A stretch of 37,993 nt of DNA from Noviherbaspirillum sp. Root189 (GTDB lineage: Bacteria; Pseudomonadota; Gammaproteobacteria; Burkholderiales; Burkholderiaceae_D), in NCBI RefSeq assembly GCF_001428545.1, contig NZ_LMHZ01000032.1, forward strand, positions 1 to 37,993. The letters run 5' to 3'. The notes under the pieces were generated by a model. The model was given only the letters and a program-made list of their open reading frames with translations. It was not told where the DNA came from and made no database searches. Numbering within the stretch: the stretch's first letter is position 1; every line of letters starts with the position of its first letter. Shown piece by piece: positions 7,740-16,128 of the stretch. The position numbers were made by a program, and so were the translations under genes.

Positions 7740-8593
7740 GGCGTGTTCCTCGCCGACTGGCTGCTGAATATGGCTTCCATTGCCAGTCCGCCGGAGCCGG
7801 CTTGCGTCCACATTGTCAGAGTGTCGCCTTCCTGCGACCCGGTGTGGACCGCAACCGGTGTGCCGAGAAACAGCGGGGCGCGCGCCCGAAAAACGGCATG
7901 CGCGAGCGGACGCTCCGGATGCCAGGCACGGTAGCTTTCCGCCAGCAGCGTCGCCTGCAGGGGACCATGCACGACCAGCCCTGGATAGCCGCCGACCTCG
8001 CGCGTGTAGTCGCGGTCGTAGTGAATGCGATGAGAATTGAATGTCAGCGCCGAGTAACGGAAGAGCACCGCCTCATTGACCAGCCAGCTCCGACTGCCCG
8101 CCGACACGGGCGCTTCCGGCACGGCAGCCGTGCCGTCGCTCGCGCCGAGAAAAACTGCGTGCGAACGCTCAATCACCGCCGGCTGCCCTTCCTGCTCGTA
8201 GCGATGTTCCCAGGTGACGAACACCATGGATCCGCGCCGGCCCGATTTGAAGCGCAGGTCGGCGATGGTGGAGCGCTTGCTTGTTTCCACCCCGATGCGC
8301 AAAGGATGGAGGAACTCGAACTCGGCACCGGCCCACATCAGTTGCTCCAGCGGGACCGGGGGCATCAGCGCGCCGGCGCGCGGCGCGCCATCCTCACCCA
8401 GCTGGTCGGAGGGCGTGTTATCGGGGAAGTATAGCCAGTGCCAGAGTGGCGGCAGTGTATCGCCAGGATGCAGCGCCGTGGGCAGGCTGAGCGTGGCGGC
8501 AAGCGAGCTGGCCGGGACCGGGCTGAGCACTTCGACCGCTGTTTTGCTGCGCCCGACCCATGACTGCAGCGCCTGAAGTTCGTGCTCGGTCAT
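7736..8593 (-). CDS. MaoC/FAS1-like acyl-CoA hydratase
   Basis: A 285-residue double hot-dog protein. The N-terminal FAS1-like dehydratase half contains LPPLWHWLYF, typical of mesaconyl-C4-CoA and 3-methylfumaryl-CoA hydratases and of fungal HTD2. The C-terminal hot dog carries the hydratase motif RYSALTFNSHRIHYDRDY (with the catalytic Asn/His region) and GYPGLVVHGPLQATLL. It likely adds water to, or removes it from, a 2-enoyl-CoA in the same pathway. It overlaps the upstream SDR stop by 4 bp (ATGA) and the downstream kinase start by 4 bp (GTGA). The substrate is not determinable. Confidence 0.85.
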   Translation of the reverse strand: MTEHELQALQSWVGRSKTAVEVLSPVPASSLAATLSLPTALHPGDTLPPLWHWLYFPDNTPSDQLGEDGAPRAGALMPPVPLEQLMWAGAEFEFLHPLRIGVETSKRSTIADLRFKSGRRGSMVFVTWEHRYEQEGQPAVIERSHAVFLGASDGTAAVPEAPVSAGSRSWLVNEAVLFRYSALTFNSHRIHYDRDYTREVGGYPGLVVHGPLQATLLAESYRAWHPERPLAHAVFRARAPLFLGTPVAVHTGSQEGDTLTMWTQAGSGGLAMEAIFSSQSARNTP

Positions 8594-9414
8594 GCCTGAC
8601 CTCCGGCGTGTCCAGTGGCGATCGCCAGCCTGCTCTCCACCTCACGGCTGCTGCCCAATACGGTCTGGCACAGGCGCGAGCCGCCGTCCACATCGATCTC
8701 CGCGCCGTTCACATAAGCCGCCTCCTCGCTGCACAGGAAGGCCACGACGGCGGCGATTTCATCGACAGTGCCGGGGCGGCGTGCCGGCGTCATGCTCATC
8801 GTGTAATCCATAATGGCGCGCGGCAGCCGGGCCACCGCGGGGGTGTGGATCAAGCCGGGCAGCACGGCATTGCAGGTGATGCCTCTGGCAGCGTATTCGA
8901 GGGTCACGTTGCGCGTGAGCCCCAGCAGTCCCGACTTGGACGCCGAATAGCCGCCCTGGCGAAACAGGCCGCCACGCGCGGCAGCGGAAGAGATGTTCAC
9001 GATGCGGCCCCAGCCGCGTTGCGCCATTCCCGGCAGCACCGCCCGGATCAGGTTGAACGGTCCGGTAAGGTTGACGCCCATCTCGCGCGCCCACTGCTCA
9101 TCCTCCATGCGTTCCAGCGGCGCAATCGTGGCGGTGAGTCCGGCATTATTGATCAGGCAGTCGATCGCGCCGAAGCGGGCCACGGCAGCCGCGACGGCGT
9201 CGCGCGTCTGCGCGGAGTCGGCCACATCCGCGCGCAGCGCCAGCGTCTGTACGCCGGGGCTGGCAAGCGCAAGGGCGCGGGCCGTCTCGTCCACCGTATC
9301 GTTGACATCAAGCAGCACAAGGTGCGCGCCTTCCGCGGCCAGCCGTCGCGCAATGGCGCCGCCGATCCCGCCGCCGGCGCCCGTCACCAGCGCTACTTTT
9401 CCCTGGAACCGCAT
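8590..9414 (-). CDS. SDR family oxidoreductase
   Basis: A 274-residue short-chain dehydrogenase. Seen: VTGAGGGIGGAIARR (10-24), LLDVND after strand 2 (Asp, favouring NAD), CLINNAGLT, the SSAAARGG segment and the YSASKSG catalytic motif, and VNGAEIDVDGG near the end. A tail of about 35 residues extends beyond the usual C-terminus. Only two bases separate it from the SDR upstream, and it overlaps the next gene by ATGA. It probably oxidises a hydroxyacyl-CoA or an alcohol made in the pathway; a 3-hydroxyacyl-CoA dehydrogenase role is possible but unproven. Confidence 0.87.
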   Translation of the reverse strand: MRFQGKVALVTGAGGGIGGAIARRLAAEGAHLVLLDVNDTVDETARALALASPGVQTLALRADVADSAQTRDAVAAAVARFGAIDCLINNAGLTATIAPLERMEDEQWAREMGVNLTGPFNLIRAVLPGMAQRGWGRIVNISSAAARGGLFRQGGYSASKSGLLGLTRNVTLEYAARGITCNAVLPGLIHTPAVARLPRAIMDYTMSMTPARRPGTVDEIAAVVAFLCSEEAAYVNGAEIDVDGGSRLCQTVLGSSREVESRLAIATGHAGGQA

Positions 9415-9416
9415 GG

Positions 9417-10184
9417 CTACATCAGGCCGACGGTCATGCCACCGTCGACCAACAGGTTGTTGCCAGTGACATACGCGCCGGCGTCAGAGCACAGGTAGGT
9501 CACGGCATAGCCGATCTCCTCCACCTTGCCGAGCCGTCCGAGCGCCGTTTTGTCGAGAATCTTCGCGCGCGTCGGCTCGTCGAAGGCGTCGGCGAGCTTG
9601 GTCGGGAAGACACCGGGGAGTATGGTATTGGCGCGGATGTTGTCGCGCCCGTATTCCAGCGCGAACGAACGGCTCATGCCGATCAGTGCGGTTTTCAGTG
9701 TCGAATACAGGCTGAGCATGCGGTCCGGGTGCAGCGCCGCCACCGAGGCGATATTGACGATGCTCCCGCCACCATGGGTCTTCATCAGTTTGGCCGCCTC
9801 GGCCGACATGAACCAGTAACCGCGCAGCGACACCTCCACCGTCTTGTCGAACAGGCCGACGTCTGTGTCTTCTATCGTGCGCCAGGGGCTCAGCACCGCG
9901 TTGTTCACCAGAATGTCGAGCCGGCCGTAGCGCTCGCGGATATGGCTGTACATGGCGCCGATATCCTCCATGCGGCCGATGTGGCAGGCTTTGCCCTCCG
10001 CCTTTAGCCCCTGCTCGCGGAAACTTGCCGCCACCTGCTCGCATTGGTCCTGCTTGCGGCTGCTGATGATGACCTCGGCGCCCTGTTCGGCCAGCACGCG
10101 GGCGGTGCCCTCGCCGATGCCCATGGTTGAGCCGGTCACCAGCGCGACCTTTCCGGTCAGGTCAAAGGGATTCTTTTTCTGCAT
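9417..10184 (-). CDS. SDR family oxidoreductase
   Basis: A 255-residue short-chain dehydrogenase. Seen: VTGSTMGIGEGTARVL (15-30), ISSRK after strand 2 (Ser/Arg, suggesting NADP), LVNNAVLS in place of the usual NNAG, IASVA and the catalytic YSTLK, and VTGNNLLVDGGMTVGLM at the end. The VDGGM end and NAVL motif resemble SDRs of the dehydrogenase/reductase 4 type. Its ATG lies inside the end of the upstream Cys-rich protein gene (23-bp overlap), preceded by GAGGAGAAC, so its translation is probably coupled to that gene. Confidence 0.87.
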   Translation of the reverse strand: MQKKNPFDLTGKVALVTGSTMGIGEGTARVLAEQGAEVIISSRKQDQCEQVAASFREQGLKAEGKACHIGRMEDIGAMYSHIRERYGRLDILVNNAVLSPWRTIEDTDVGLFDKTVEVSLRGYWFMSAEAAKLMKTHGGGSIVNIASVAALHPDRMLSLYSTLKTALIGMSRSFALEYGRDNIRANTILPGVFPTKLADAFDEPTRAKILDKTALGRLGKVEEIGYAVTYLCSDAGAYVTGNNLLVDGGMTVGLM

Positions 10185-11520
10185 CGTGTTCTCCTCGTGA
10201 TGATGGGTTCGCCCCCGTGTCCGGCAAGCCGACCTGCTCGCGCAGCGCCGGGTCGCAGCGGCGCTGCGCGGCCTTCTTGTACGAGAACTGCCGGCAGGCC
10301 TGGCCGGGCTGCATCTGCGCGTGCCCGTCTACCAGGAAAAACAGCGGCCCGCCCTTGAGCTGGGCCCGGTTCGACGCAGCGCAATGCGTGCAATAGGTTG
10401 GTGCGTTGGAACGGTTGAAATTGATGTTGTGCGGCGACGCCATCTTTGCCGCCAGCGGTTCGCCGTAATGGAACATGTCGCGCCACATTTCACCGCGCAG
10501 CAGGCGCCCGCCACTGCCGCACGGATCGAGCCTGAAGATGAAGCGGTCGTCTTCTTCATGGATGGTGAAGTCGGCGCAGTGGTAGTTCCAGGTGCGCGCG
10601 ATTTCCCGCACCAGTTCCTCGTCGCCCATCGCCTCGTAACGGGGAAAACCCGCCACAAACGCCGGCTCATAAGTCTGGGCCAGCAGTTCATCCAGATAAT
10701 CCGGACCGCCGAGTTCCAGCGCGACGTTATAGAAATATTCCAGGCAAACGACGCCGAAGTCGTGCCATGGCTTCCAGTCCTTGCGCTGGCCGCGCAACAG
10801 TTGTTCGACATCGGTGGTATCGGTGTTATCGGTGGTATCGGTGTTGCCCGAATCCAGGGCCTGCTGGATACGCTGCACCCGCGTCCTGGACAGGTCTGCC
10901 AATTCATCCGGCGCGAACAACTGTTCGTTGCCCTGCTTGCGGATGCGCATCCGGCAGTGCCCGTCGTCGCCCTTTTCCGTGGTCCACACAGGCGCGCCCA
11001 GCTCCTCGTTCAACGCATGCTGGCAGGACTTGCATAGCTGGCAAAATCCCGAAACGCCATCGCTCCAGCCCGCGTACCAGGCGGGATACTTGGCGATGGC
11101 GCCCTGCCGCTCCAATCGGCCGCCACTGCCGCAGGGAGCGAGGTCGACCACGATCTCTTCCGTCGTTTCCGACGCGCTGAGACGGGCGCCGCCCTGATGC
11201 TTGTACACCGCGACCAGATCGGCAATTGCGGCTTTTTCCTCGCCCGCGCGAAACTGGCGTGCCCATGTCTGCATCAGACGTGCTCCGATGCGGCGCAGGG
11301 CGTCGCGTGTTTTTTCCTCGCCGAAGTCCTGACGCAGCTTGCCGACTTTGCGCGCCAGCGTATGGGCCGAAAGCGCGTCCAGCCCCGCTTGGCCCTGCTC
11401 CATGTGGACGAGCAACTCCCGCACCCGGGCAATATCACCTGCTGCCAACGCCTCGATCGCATGTTCCTCAAATGGCCGTGCGATTTCGGCCAATTGTTCA
11501 TCAGTGAATTGCCTTGCCAT
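10162..11520 (-). CDS. Unrecognised 452-residue Cys-rich protein with internal duplication
   Basis: Not recognised as a named family. No signal peptide or membrane segment, so probably cytoplasmic. Two halves show the same plan: a helical stretch, a strand ending in PCGSGGRL (129-136 and 333-340), then clustered cysteines (C160, C163, C166, C189 in the first half; C377, C380, C409, C422 in the second). Cys spacings such as CxxCxxC and CxxC suggest a metal or Fe-S site. Residues 226-237 are a low-complexity NTDTTDNTDTTD linker encoded by a 9-bp tandem repeat, between the halves. It lies between the TRAP binding proteins and two SDRs in the operon, so a redox or acyl-CoA role is likely, but I assign none. 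Confidence 0.8.
   Translation of the reverse strand: MARQFTDEQLAEIARPFEEHAIEALAAGDIARVRELLVHMEQGQAGLDALSAHTLARKVGKLRQDFGEEKTRDALRRIGARLMQTWARQFRAGEEKAAIADLVAVYKHQGGARLSASETTEEIVVDLAPCGSGGRLERQGAIAKYPAWYAGWSDGVSGFCQLCKSCQHALNEELGAPVWTTEKGDDGHCRMRIRKQGNEQLFAPDELADLSRTRVQRIQQALDSGNTDTTDNTDTTDVEQLLRGQRKDWKPWHDFGVVCLEYFYNVALELGGPDYLDELLAQTYEPAFVAGFPRYEAMGDEELVREIARTWNYHCADFTIHEEDDRFIFRLDPCGSGGRLLRGEMWRDMFHYGEPLAAKMASPHNINFNRSNAPTYCTHCAASNRAQLKGGPLFFLVDGHAQMQPGQACRQFSYKKAAQRRCDPALREQVGLPDTGANPSSRGEHDAEKESL
10810..10845. repeat. In-frame 9-bp tandem repeat, four units
   Basis: Units alternate ATCGGTGGT and ATCGGTGTT on the plus strand, giving two 18-bp copies without mismatch. On the coding (minus) strand it encodes a Asn-Thr-Asp-Thr-Thr-Asp type linker of the Cys-rich protein. 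Copy change would shift length by three residues per unit without breaking the frame. Confidence 0.85.
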
Positions 11521-11602
11521 GGAGGGCTCCCGCGACAGATAAACAGGTTAAAGGGCGAGCGCGGCACCGAATCATGACCGCTCGCACATCGGCGCTGTCG
11601 TG

Positions 11603-12760
11603 CTACTGCCCGTGCCGGGCCACGTCGACCTTGGAATAGATTTCCTTCCAGTACAGATCGCCCAGCTGTTCCATGCTGGTCACCGGCTGCACCAGCTTGA
11701 CCCACTTGGTCAGGATGGGCCGGAAGGTGGCGAGCATTTCATCACCGCGCTTGACGCCATGCTTTTCGGCGAAATACTTCGAGATCGTATTCATGTCCTG
11801 CTCGATGAAGGCCTGCGTCTTCTTCACCAGCGCCGGATCGGCGTCATGCAGGCGCACACCCTTCTTTTTGGCTTCTTCGATCAGCTCGTTTTCCTTTTGC
11901 TGATAGATCCATGGCGTGTACGCGCCGCCCTCTGCCGAGGCCCGCAGGAAAGCCTTGCGGTCGTCGACACTCAGGCCCTGCCAAGCCTTGGTATTCATGT
12001 TGAAACCGGCAGTCGTGAAGATGCCGCCGGGGATAGCCATCGTGATGTCCTTGATGGCTTCCATCAGCCCGAAGTTGTGTATTTCGGGAGTGGAAAGAAT
12101 GGCGCAGTCGACCACGCCCTGGGCCAAGGCTTCGCGCATCTCATTGGCGCTCATGGTGATCGGGGTCGCACCGACCGCCGTTGCCCAGCGCGACCAGTTG
12201 GCGGCGCCCGCGCGCAGGCGCTTGCCCTTGAGATCGGCTTCGCTCTTGATCGGCTTGGTGCAGATCAGGCCATAGGAAGAGCCGCCGATATGGCCGGTGT
12301 AGACCGAGTTCTGCTTGGCGAACTCCTGGTGGCATTCCGGACAGTTGAAGAAAATGAATTCGCTGATAGCGCCAACGAAGGCGGACGCCTCCTTGCCGCG
12401 CACTTCGTCGCCCATCAGGCGCAACATCATCGAAGCCTCGCTGATGAGATTGGTATGCGGGTACTCGGCGGGAAAATAGGGCGTGAGCAAAAATCCGATG
12501 TCGGCGATGCCGTCGCGTACTCCTGCGGACGTTTCAGCCATGTTCAGCAGGGTCATCGGATACACCCGTACCGAGTGCCTGCCGTTTGTGTGCTGCTTGA
12601 CACGCTTGGCGTATTCCTGGCCCATCTTCTCGTTGTATGAACCGGGTGGCTGGCCGATTGCATACTTGAAATCCTTGGCCACTGCGGTGCCTGCCAGGGC
12701 GCCCGCCGCGCACAGTATGGCTGTTGCAGCAAGCCGGGCAATGTTTTGCATTGTTTTCAT
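11603..12760 (-). CDS. dctP: TRAP transporter substrate-binding protein (DctP family), second copy
   Basis: A 385-residue periplasmic binding protein. A Sec signal peptide covers about 1-28 with an AVA-K cleavage site. The DctP fold shows in GVRDGIADIGFL, DLKGKRLRAG (with the conserved Arg that binds the substrate carboxylate), MSANEMREALAQGVVDC and GFNMNTKAW. It should bind an organic acid anion and deliver it to the DctQ/DctM permease encoded upstream. It closely matches the preceding SBP over the whole mature protein, so it is a tandem duplicate. Both carry a C-x-x-C-H sequence at 140-144 (here CPECH), the pattern of covalent haem c attachment, which is unexpected in this family. The RBS region is GAGGAGACACGG before the ATG. 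Confidence 0.9.
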   Translation of the reverse strand: MKTMQNIARLAATAILCAAGALAGTAVAKDFKYAIGQPPGSYNEKMGQEYAKRVKQHTNGRHSVRVYPMTLLNMAETSAGVRDGIADIGFLLTPYFPAEYPHTNLISEASMMLRLMGDEVRGKEASAFVGAISEFIFFNCPECHQEFAKQNSVYTGHIGGSSYGLICTKPIKSEADLKGKRLRAGAANWSRWATAVGATPITMSANEMREALAQGVVDCAILSTPEIHNFGLMEAIKDITMAIPGGIFTTAGFNMNTKAWQGLSVDDRKAFLRASAEGGAYTPWIYQQKENELIEEAKKKGVRLHDADPALVKKTQAFIEQDMNTISKYFAEKHGVKRGDEMLATFRPILTKWVKLVQPVTSMEQLGDLYWKEIYSKVDVARHGQ

Positions 12761-12819
12761 CCGTGTCTCCTCGTGTTGAAATACGTGACCCTGTCCCGCG
12801 CCGCGATGACGAAGCAGGC

Positions 12820-12852
12820 GGGCGAAGCGGATGCCATCCGCTCCGATCGCCC
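12820..12852. other. Imperfect hairpin between the two TRAP binding-protein genes
   Basis: GGGCGA (12820-12825) pairs with TCGCCC (12847-12852), and AGCGGAT (12826-12832) with ATCCGCT (12836-12842), leaving a 3-nt loop and a 4-nt bulge. It has no U-tract. In the mRNA it could protect the 3' end of the first binding-protein message or reduce read-through, a common use of such structures in transporter operons. Confidence 0.4.
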
Positions 12853-12890
12853 TTGGTGGCGCGTCAAAAGCTGACTGCCCGGTACGCCTG

Positions 12891-14060
12891 TCAGGGGGCC
12901 GTCTGCATGCCGTGCTTGGTGACGTCGACCTTGGAGTAGATCTCGTTCCAGTACAACTGGCCCAGCTGCTCCTGGCTGCTGACCGGCTGTACCAGCTTCA
13001 CCCATTTCTGCAAGATCGGACGGAAGGTAGTAATCATCTGCTCACCGCGCTTGACGCCGTGCTTGTCAGCGAAGTACTTGGAAATGGTGCCCATGTCCTG
13101 CTCGATGAAGGCCTGCGTCTTCTTTACCAGCGCCGGGTCGGCGTCATGCAGACGCACGCCCTTCTTCTTTGCCTCGGCAAGAATCTCGTTTTCCTTCTGC
13201 TGATAGATCCATGGTGTGTAGGCGCCGCCTTCGGCTGCCGCCCGCAAGAAGGCCTTGCGGTCGTCGACGCTCAGGCTGCGCCATGCACTGGTGTTCATGT
13301 TGAAGCCGGCAGTGCTGAAGATGCCGCCGGGGACAGCCATCGTGATGTCGGTGATCGCATCCATCAGACCGAAGTTGTGGATCTCGGGGGTGGACAGGAT
13401 GATGCAGTCCACCACGCCCTGACTCAGGGCTTCGCGCATTTCGTTCGCGCTCATGGTGATTGGCGAGGCGCCAACGGCAGTCGACCAGCGCGACCAGTTC
13501 GCAGCGCCTGCGCGCAGTCGCTTGCCCTTGAGGTCCGCCTCGTTTTTCACCGGCTTATTGCAGATCAGGCCGTAGGATGAACCGCCGACATGGCCGGTGT
13601 AGACCGAGTTCTGCTTGGCGAACTCCTGGTGGCATTCGACGCAGTTGAAGAAGGTAAACTCGGTCAGCGCGCCGACGAATGCCGACGCTTCCTTGCCGCG
13701 CACCTCGTCCCCCATCAGGCGCAGCATCATCGAGGCTTCGTTGACCAGGTTCGCATGCGGATATTCGGCTGGGAAGTAGGGGGTGAGCAGAAAGCCGATA
13801 TCGGCGATGCCATCGCGCACGCCGGCCGAGGTTTCCGCCATGTTCAGCAGTGTCATCGGGAAAACCCGCACCGTATGCCGGCCCTGCGTATAGGTCTTGA
13901 CCCGCTTCGCGTAGTCCTCCGCCATGACCACGTTATACGACCCCGGCGGAAAGCCGATCGCGTACTTGAACTGCTTCGCCGATGCGCTGCCGGCGACTGC
14001 TGCCGCGCCGCACAGCAGGATGGAAAGGATGGATCTGGTAAAGCGCTTTGACAACATCAT
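12891..14060 (-). CDS. dctP: TRAP transporter substrate-binding protein (DctP family), first copy
   Basis: A 389-residue periplasmic binding protein with a signal peptide of about 28 residues ending SASA-K. DctP features are the same as in its neighbour: GVRDGIADIGFL, DLKGKRLRAG, MSANEMREALSQGVVDC. The C-x-x-C-H sequence at 140-144 is CVECH. An extra cysteine at about 167 (GLIC) might form a disulphide instead. It lies 33 bp after dctM and 130 bp before the second copy. ATG codons occur at two adjacent positions; the first is used here, but the second would work with the same ribosome site (AGGAGAC). Confidence 0.9.
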   Translation of the reverse strand: MMLSKRFTRSILSILLCGAAAVAGSASAKQFKYAIGFPPGSYNVVMAEDYAKRVKTYTQGRHTVRVFPMTLLNMAETSAGVRDGIADIGFLLTPYFPAEYPHANLVNEASMMLRLMGDEVRGKEASAFVGALTEFTFFNCVECHQEFAKQNSVYTGHVGGSSYGLICNKPVKNEADLKGKRLRAGAANWSRWSTAVGASPITMSANEMREALSQGVVDCIILSTPEIHNFGLMDAITDITMAVPGGIFSTAGFNMNTSAWRSLSVDDRKAFLRAAAEGGAYTPWIYQQKENEILAEAKKKGVRLHDADPALVKKTQAFIEQDMGTISKYFADKHGVKRGEQMITTFRPILQKWVKLVQPVSSQEQLGQLYWNEIYSKVDVTKHGMQTAP

Positions 14061-14093
14061 TTTTGTCTCCTGAGAGAATTTTTTCGGAAAGAA

Positions 14094-15404
14094 TCAGCGC
14101 GCCATCACTTGCGGCAGCCACAGGACGAACTGCGGGTAGACCATCATGAACGCGAGCACGATGAAATCCATCACCAGGAACCAGGTGATACCGCGAAACA
14201 GCCGGGCGGTCGTAATCAGGTTGCCGACCACGCCCTTGATGACGAACACGTTCATGCCGATCGGCGGCGTGATCATGCCGATCTCGAGCAGCTTGGTCAG
14301 TATCACGCCGAACCAGATCAGGCTCAGATCGGCGGCGCCGATGATCGGCAGGATGATGGGCAATGTCAGCAGCATCGCGCCGATCGGCTCGAGGAACATG
14401 CCGAGCAGGACGTAGACCAGCACGATCGAGAACAGGATGGCGGCGGTGCTGGCGTTGGTGTCGATGACCAGCGATGACAGGTACTCGCCCGCTCCCGACA
14501 GGGCGAGGAAGCGCACCAGCAGGCTGGCGCCGACCGCAATGATCAGCAGCGCACCGGTGGTCAGCAGCGTCTCGACCACCGCATCACGGAACACTTGCCA
14601 GGTCAGCGAACCTTTGATCAGGGCAACGATGCAGGCCAGGAATGCGCCTACGGCGCCTGCCTCGGTCGGTGTGAAGATGCCGCTGAACAGACCGCCGAAG
14701 ATTCCGGCCATGATCAGGATGACAGGCCACGTTTCCTTCAGGGCCGCGATTTTTTCGCCGGTCGAAGACTTCTCGTCGACGCTCGGCGCCAATGCGGGAT
14801 TGAGCTTGACCCGGATCAGGATGATGACGATGTAACTGAACGCGGTGAGCAGGCCGGCGCTGACACCGCCGAGGAACAGATTCGTTACCGGTACCTGGGC
14901 CACGATGCCGTACAGGATCATGATGATCGACGGCGGGATCAGCGCACCGATGGTACCTGCCGCGGCAACCGTGCCGGTGGCAAGCTCGGCGTCGTAGCGC
15001 GCGCGAATCATCTCCGGTACGGCGATGCGGCCCATCGCCGCCGAACAGGCTACTGACGAGCCGCACACCGCGGCAAAGCCGGACGCGCCGAACACTGCGG
15101 CGATGGCAAGGCCTCCCGGCACGCCGGAGAGCCACATGCGCGCCGCGCGGAACAGGCCGTACGTCAGCTTGGCGTGGTAGCAGACGAATCCCATCAGCAA
15201 AAACATGGGGACTGAACTAAGCACCCAGTTCGACGCGAACTGATAAGGAATGACGCCTAGCGCGCCCCAGGCCACGTTCCAGCCCATCAGCGCCCACAGC
15301 CCGACAAAGGACACCGCAATCAGCGAAATCCCGATCGGTACCCGTATGGCGATCAGGGCAACCAGGGCGCCAAGCCCGAACAAACCAATTTGTACTTCTG
15401 TCAT
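14094..15404 (-). CDS. dctM: TRAP transporter large permease subunit DctM
   Basis: A 436-residue integral membrane protein, the usual DctM length, with about 12 hydrophobic segments. Seen: LFGLGALVALIAIRVPIG at the N-terminus, PMFLLMGFVCYHAKLT, the AAMGRIAVPEMIRARYD loop, GTIGALIPPSIIMILYG (the conserved IPPS motif), FTPTEAGAVGAF, and EIGMITPPIGMNVFVI near the end, all typical of DctM. It carries sodium-coupled acid uptake together with DctQ and a DctP. The start MTEVQIG is chosen because it has a GGAG-type site (GGAGCCAGAC) and fits the family; an extension of 20 residues lacks hydrophobicity. Confidence 0.93.
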   Translation of the reverse strand: MTEVQIGLFGLGALVALIAIRVPIGISLIAVSFVGLWALMGWNVAWGALGVIPYQFASNWVLSSVPMFLLMGFVCYHAKLTYGLFRAARMWLSGVPGGLAIAAVFGASGFAAVCGSSVACSAAMGRIAVPEMIRARYDAELATGTVAAAGTIGALIPPSIIMILYGIVAQVPVTNLFLGGVSAGLLTAFSYIVIILIRVKLNPALAPSVDEKSSTGEKIAALKETWPVILIMAGIFGGLFSGIFTPTEAGAVGAFLACIVALIKGSLTWQVFRDAVVETLLTTGALLIIAVGASLLVRFLALSGAGEYLSSLVIDTNASTAAILFSIVLVYVLLGMFLEPIGAMLLTLPIILPIIGAADLSLIWFGVILTKLLEIGMITPPIGMNVFVIKGVVGNLITTARLFRGITWFLVMDFIVLAFMMVYPQFVLWLPQVMAR

Positions 15405-15420
15405 GTCTGGCTCCTGTCCG

Positions 15421-15963
15421 TCAGTCTGCCGGAACTTCGGCGGGGGTCGCGCGCTGGGTATCAAGTCCCGATTCGTGTGCGAAGAGATAGGCGAAGAACT
15501 TGTGGGCGACGATCAGGAAAATCAGACCGAAGCCGACGGGCAAGATGAAATAGGTCGGCCACAGGATGATGCTGGCCTCGCCCTGCACGATGGAGGCGCC
15601 GATCCGTGCCTTGGACATCGCCTCGCCCCAGGTGCGTACGGTCAGCAGCGCGAAGATCACCGCTGACAGCAGGTAGGACCACCCTGCCAGGTGGTTCTGA
15701 ATCCAGGGAGGCATGCGCTCGGTCGCCACCTCCACCGAAATGTGCGCGCCCTTCTGCTCTGCAAAGGCCAGCGGCACGAAGGCCGCAATCACCATGTAGT
15801 AGTAGGAGACGATGGCGATGGTGCCGGGCAGCGGCAGGTCGAACAGATAGCGCAGCACGACATCCAGCGTGATATGGATCATCATCAACGCAATGCCTAG
15901 CGCGCCAATCACTGTAGCCAGATCCGTTATCCTGGACAGGATCTTGCCGATCTTCTGCATCAT
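15421..15963 (-). CDS. dctQ: TRAP transporter small permease subunit DctQ
   Basis: A 180-residue protein with four membrane segments at about 15-37, 46-66, 90-110 and 130-155. The family signature is in the first loop: ITLDVVLRYLFDLPLPGTIAI, followed by EQKGAHISVEVATERMP. It partners DctM. The ATG overlaps the stop of a 28-codon leader ORF (ATG at 15961-15963, TGA at 15960-15962), so the leader may drive its translation. Confidence 0.92.
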   Translation of the reverse strand: MMQKIGKILSRITDLATVIGALGIALMMIHITLDVVLRYLFDLPLPGTIAIVSYYYMVIAAFVPLAFAEQKGAHISVEVATERMPPWIQNHLAGWSYLLSAVIFALLTVRTWGEAMSKARIGASIVQGEASIILWPTYFILPVGFGLIFLIVAHKFFAYLFAHESGLDTQRATPAEVPAD

Positions 15964-16046
15964 GCGCTCCTCGTTTTAAAATTCGGTACCGGCACACGGT
16001 GGTTCGCCGTCCCGGCCGCAGCGATCCGCTGGGTGAAAGTTTTCAT
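15960..16046 (-). CDS. 28-residue leader ORF, translationally coupled to dctQ
   Basis: A short frame starting MKTFTQRIAAAG and ending FKTRSA, with its own ribosome site (GGAGAGACATTC before ATG) and a stop that overlaps the dctQ start. The N-terminus (basic, then AAAG) resembles the first residues of an exported binding protein's signal peptide, so it may be the remnant of a deleted TRAP binding-protein gene. A genuine leader peptide for coupling is the alternative. No homology can be judged at this length. Confidence 0.4.
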   Translation of the reverse strand: MKTFTQRIAAAGTANHRVPVPNFKTRSA

Positions 16047-16128
16047 GAATGTCTCTCCTGTCTCTGTTTTGGTTTCAGCGTCTATTACTTCGTTATCTGC
16101 TTGCCAGTGGCGATAAACGCCGCCCGGC

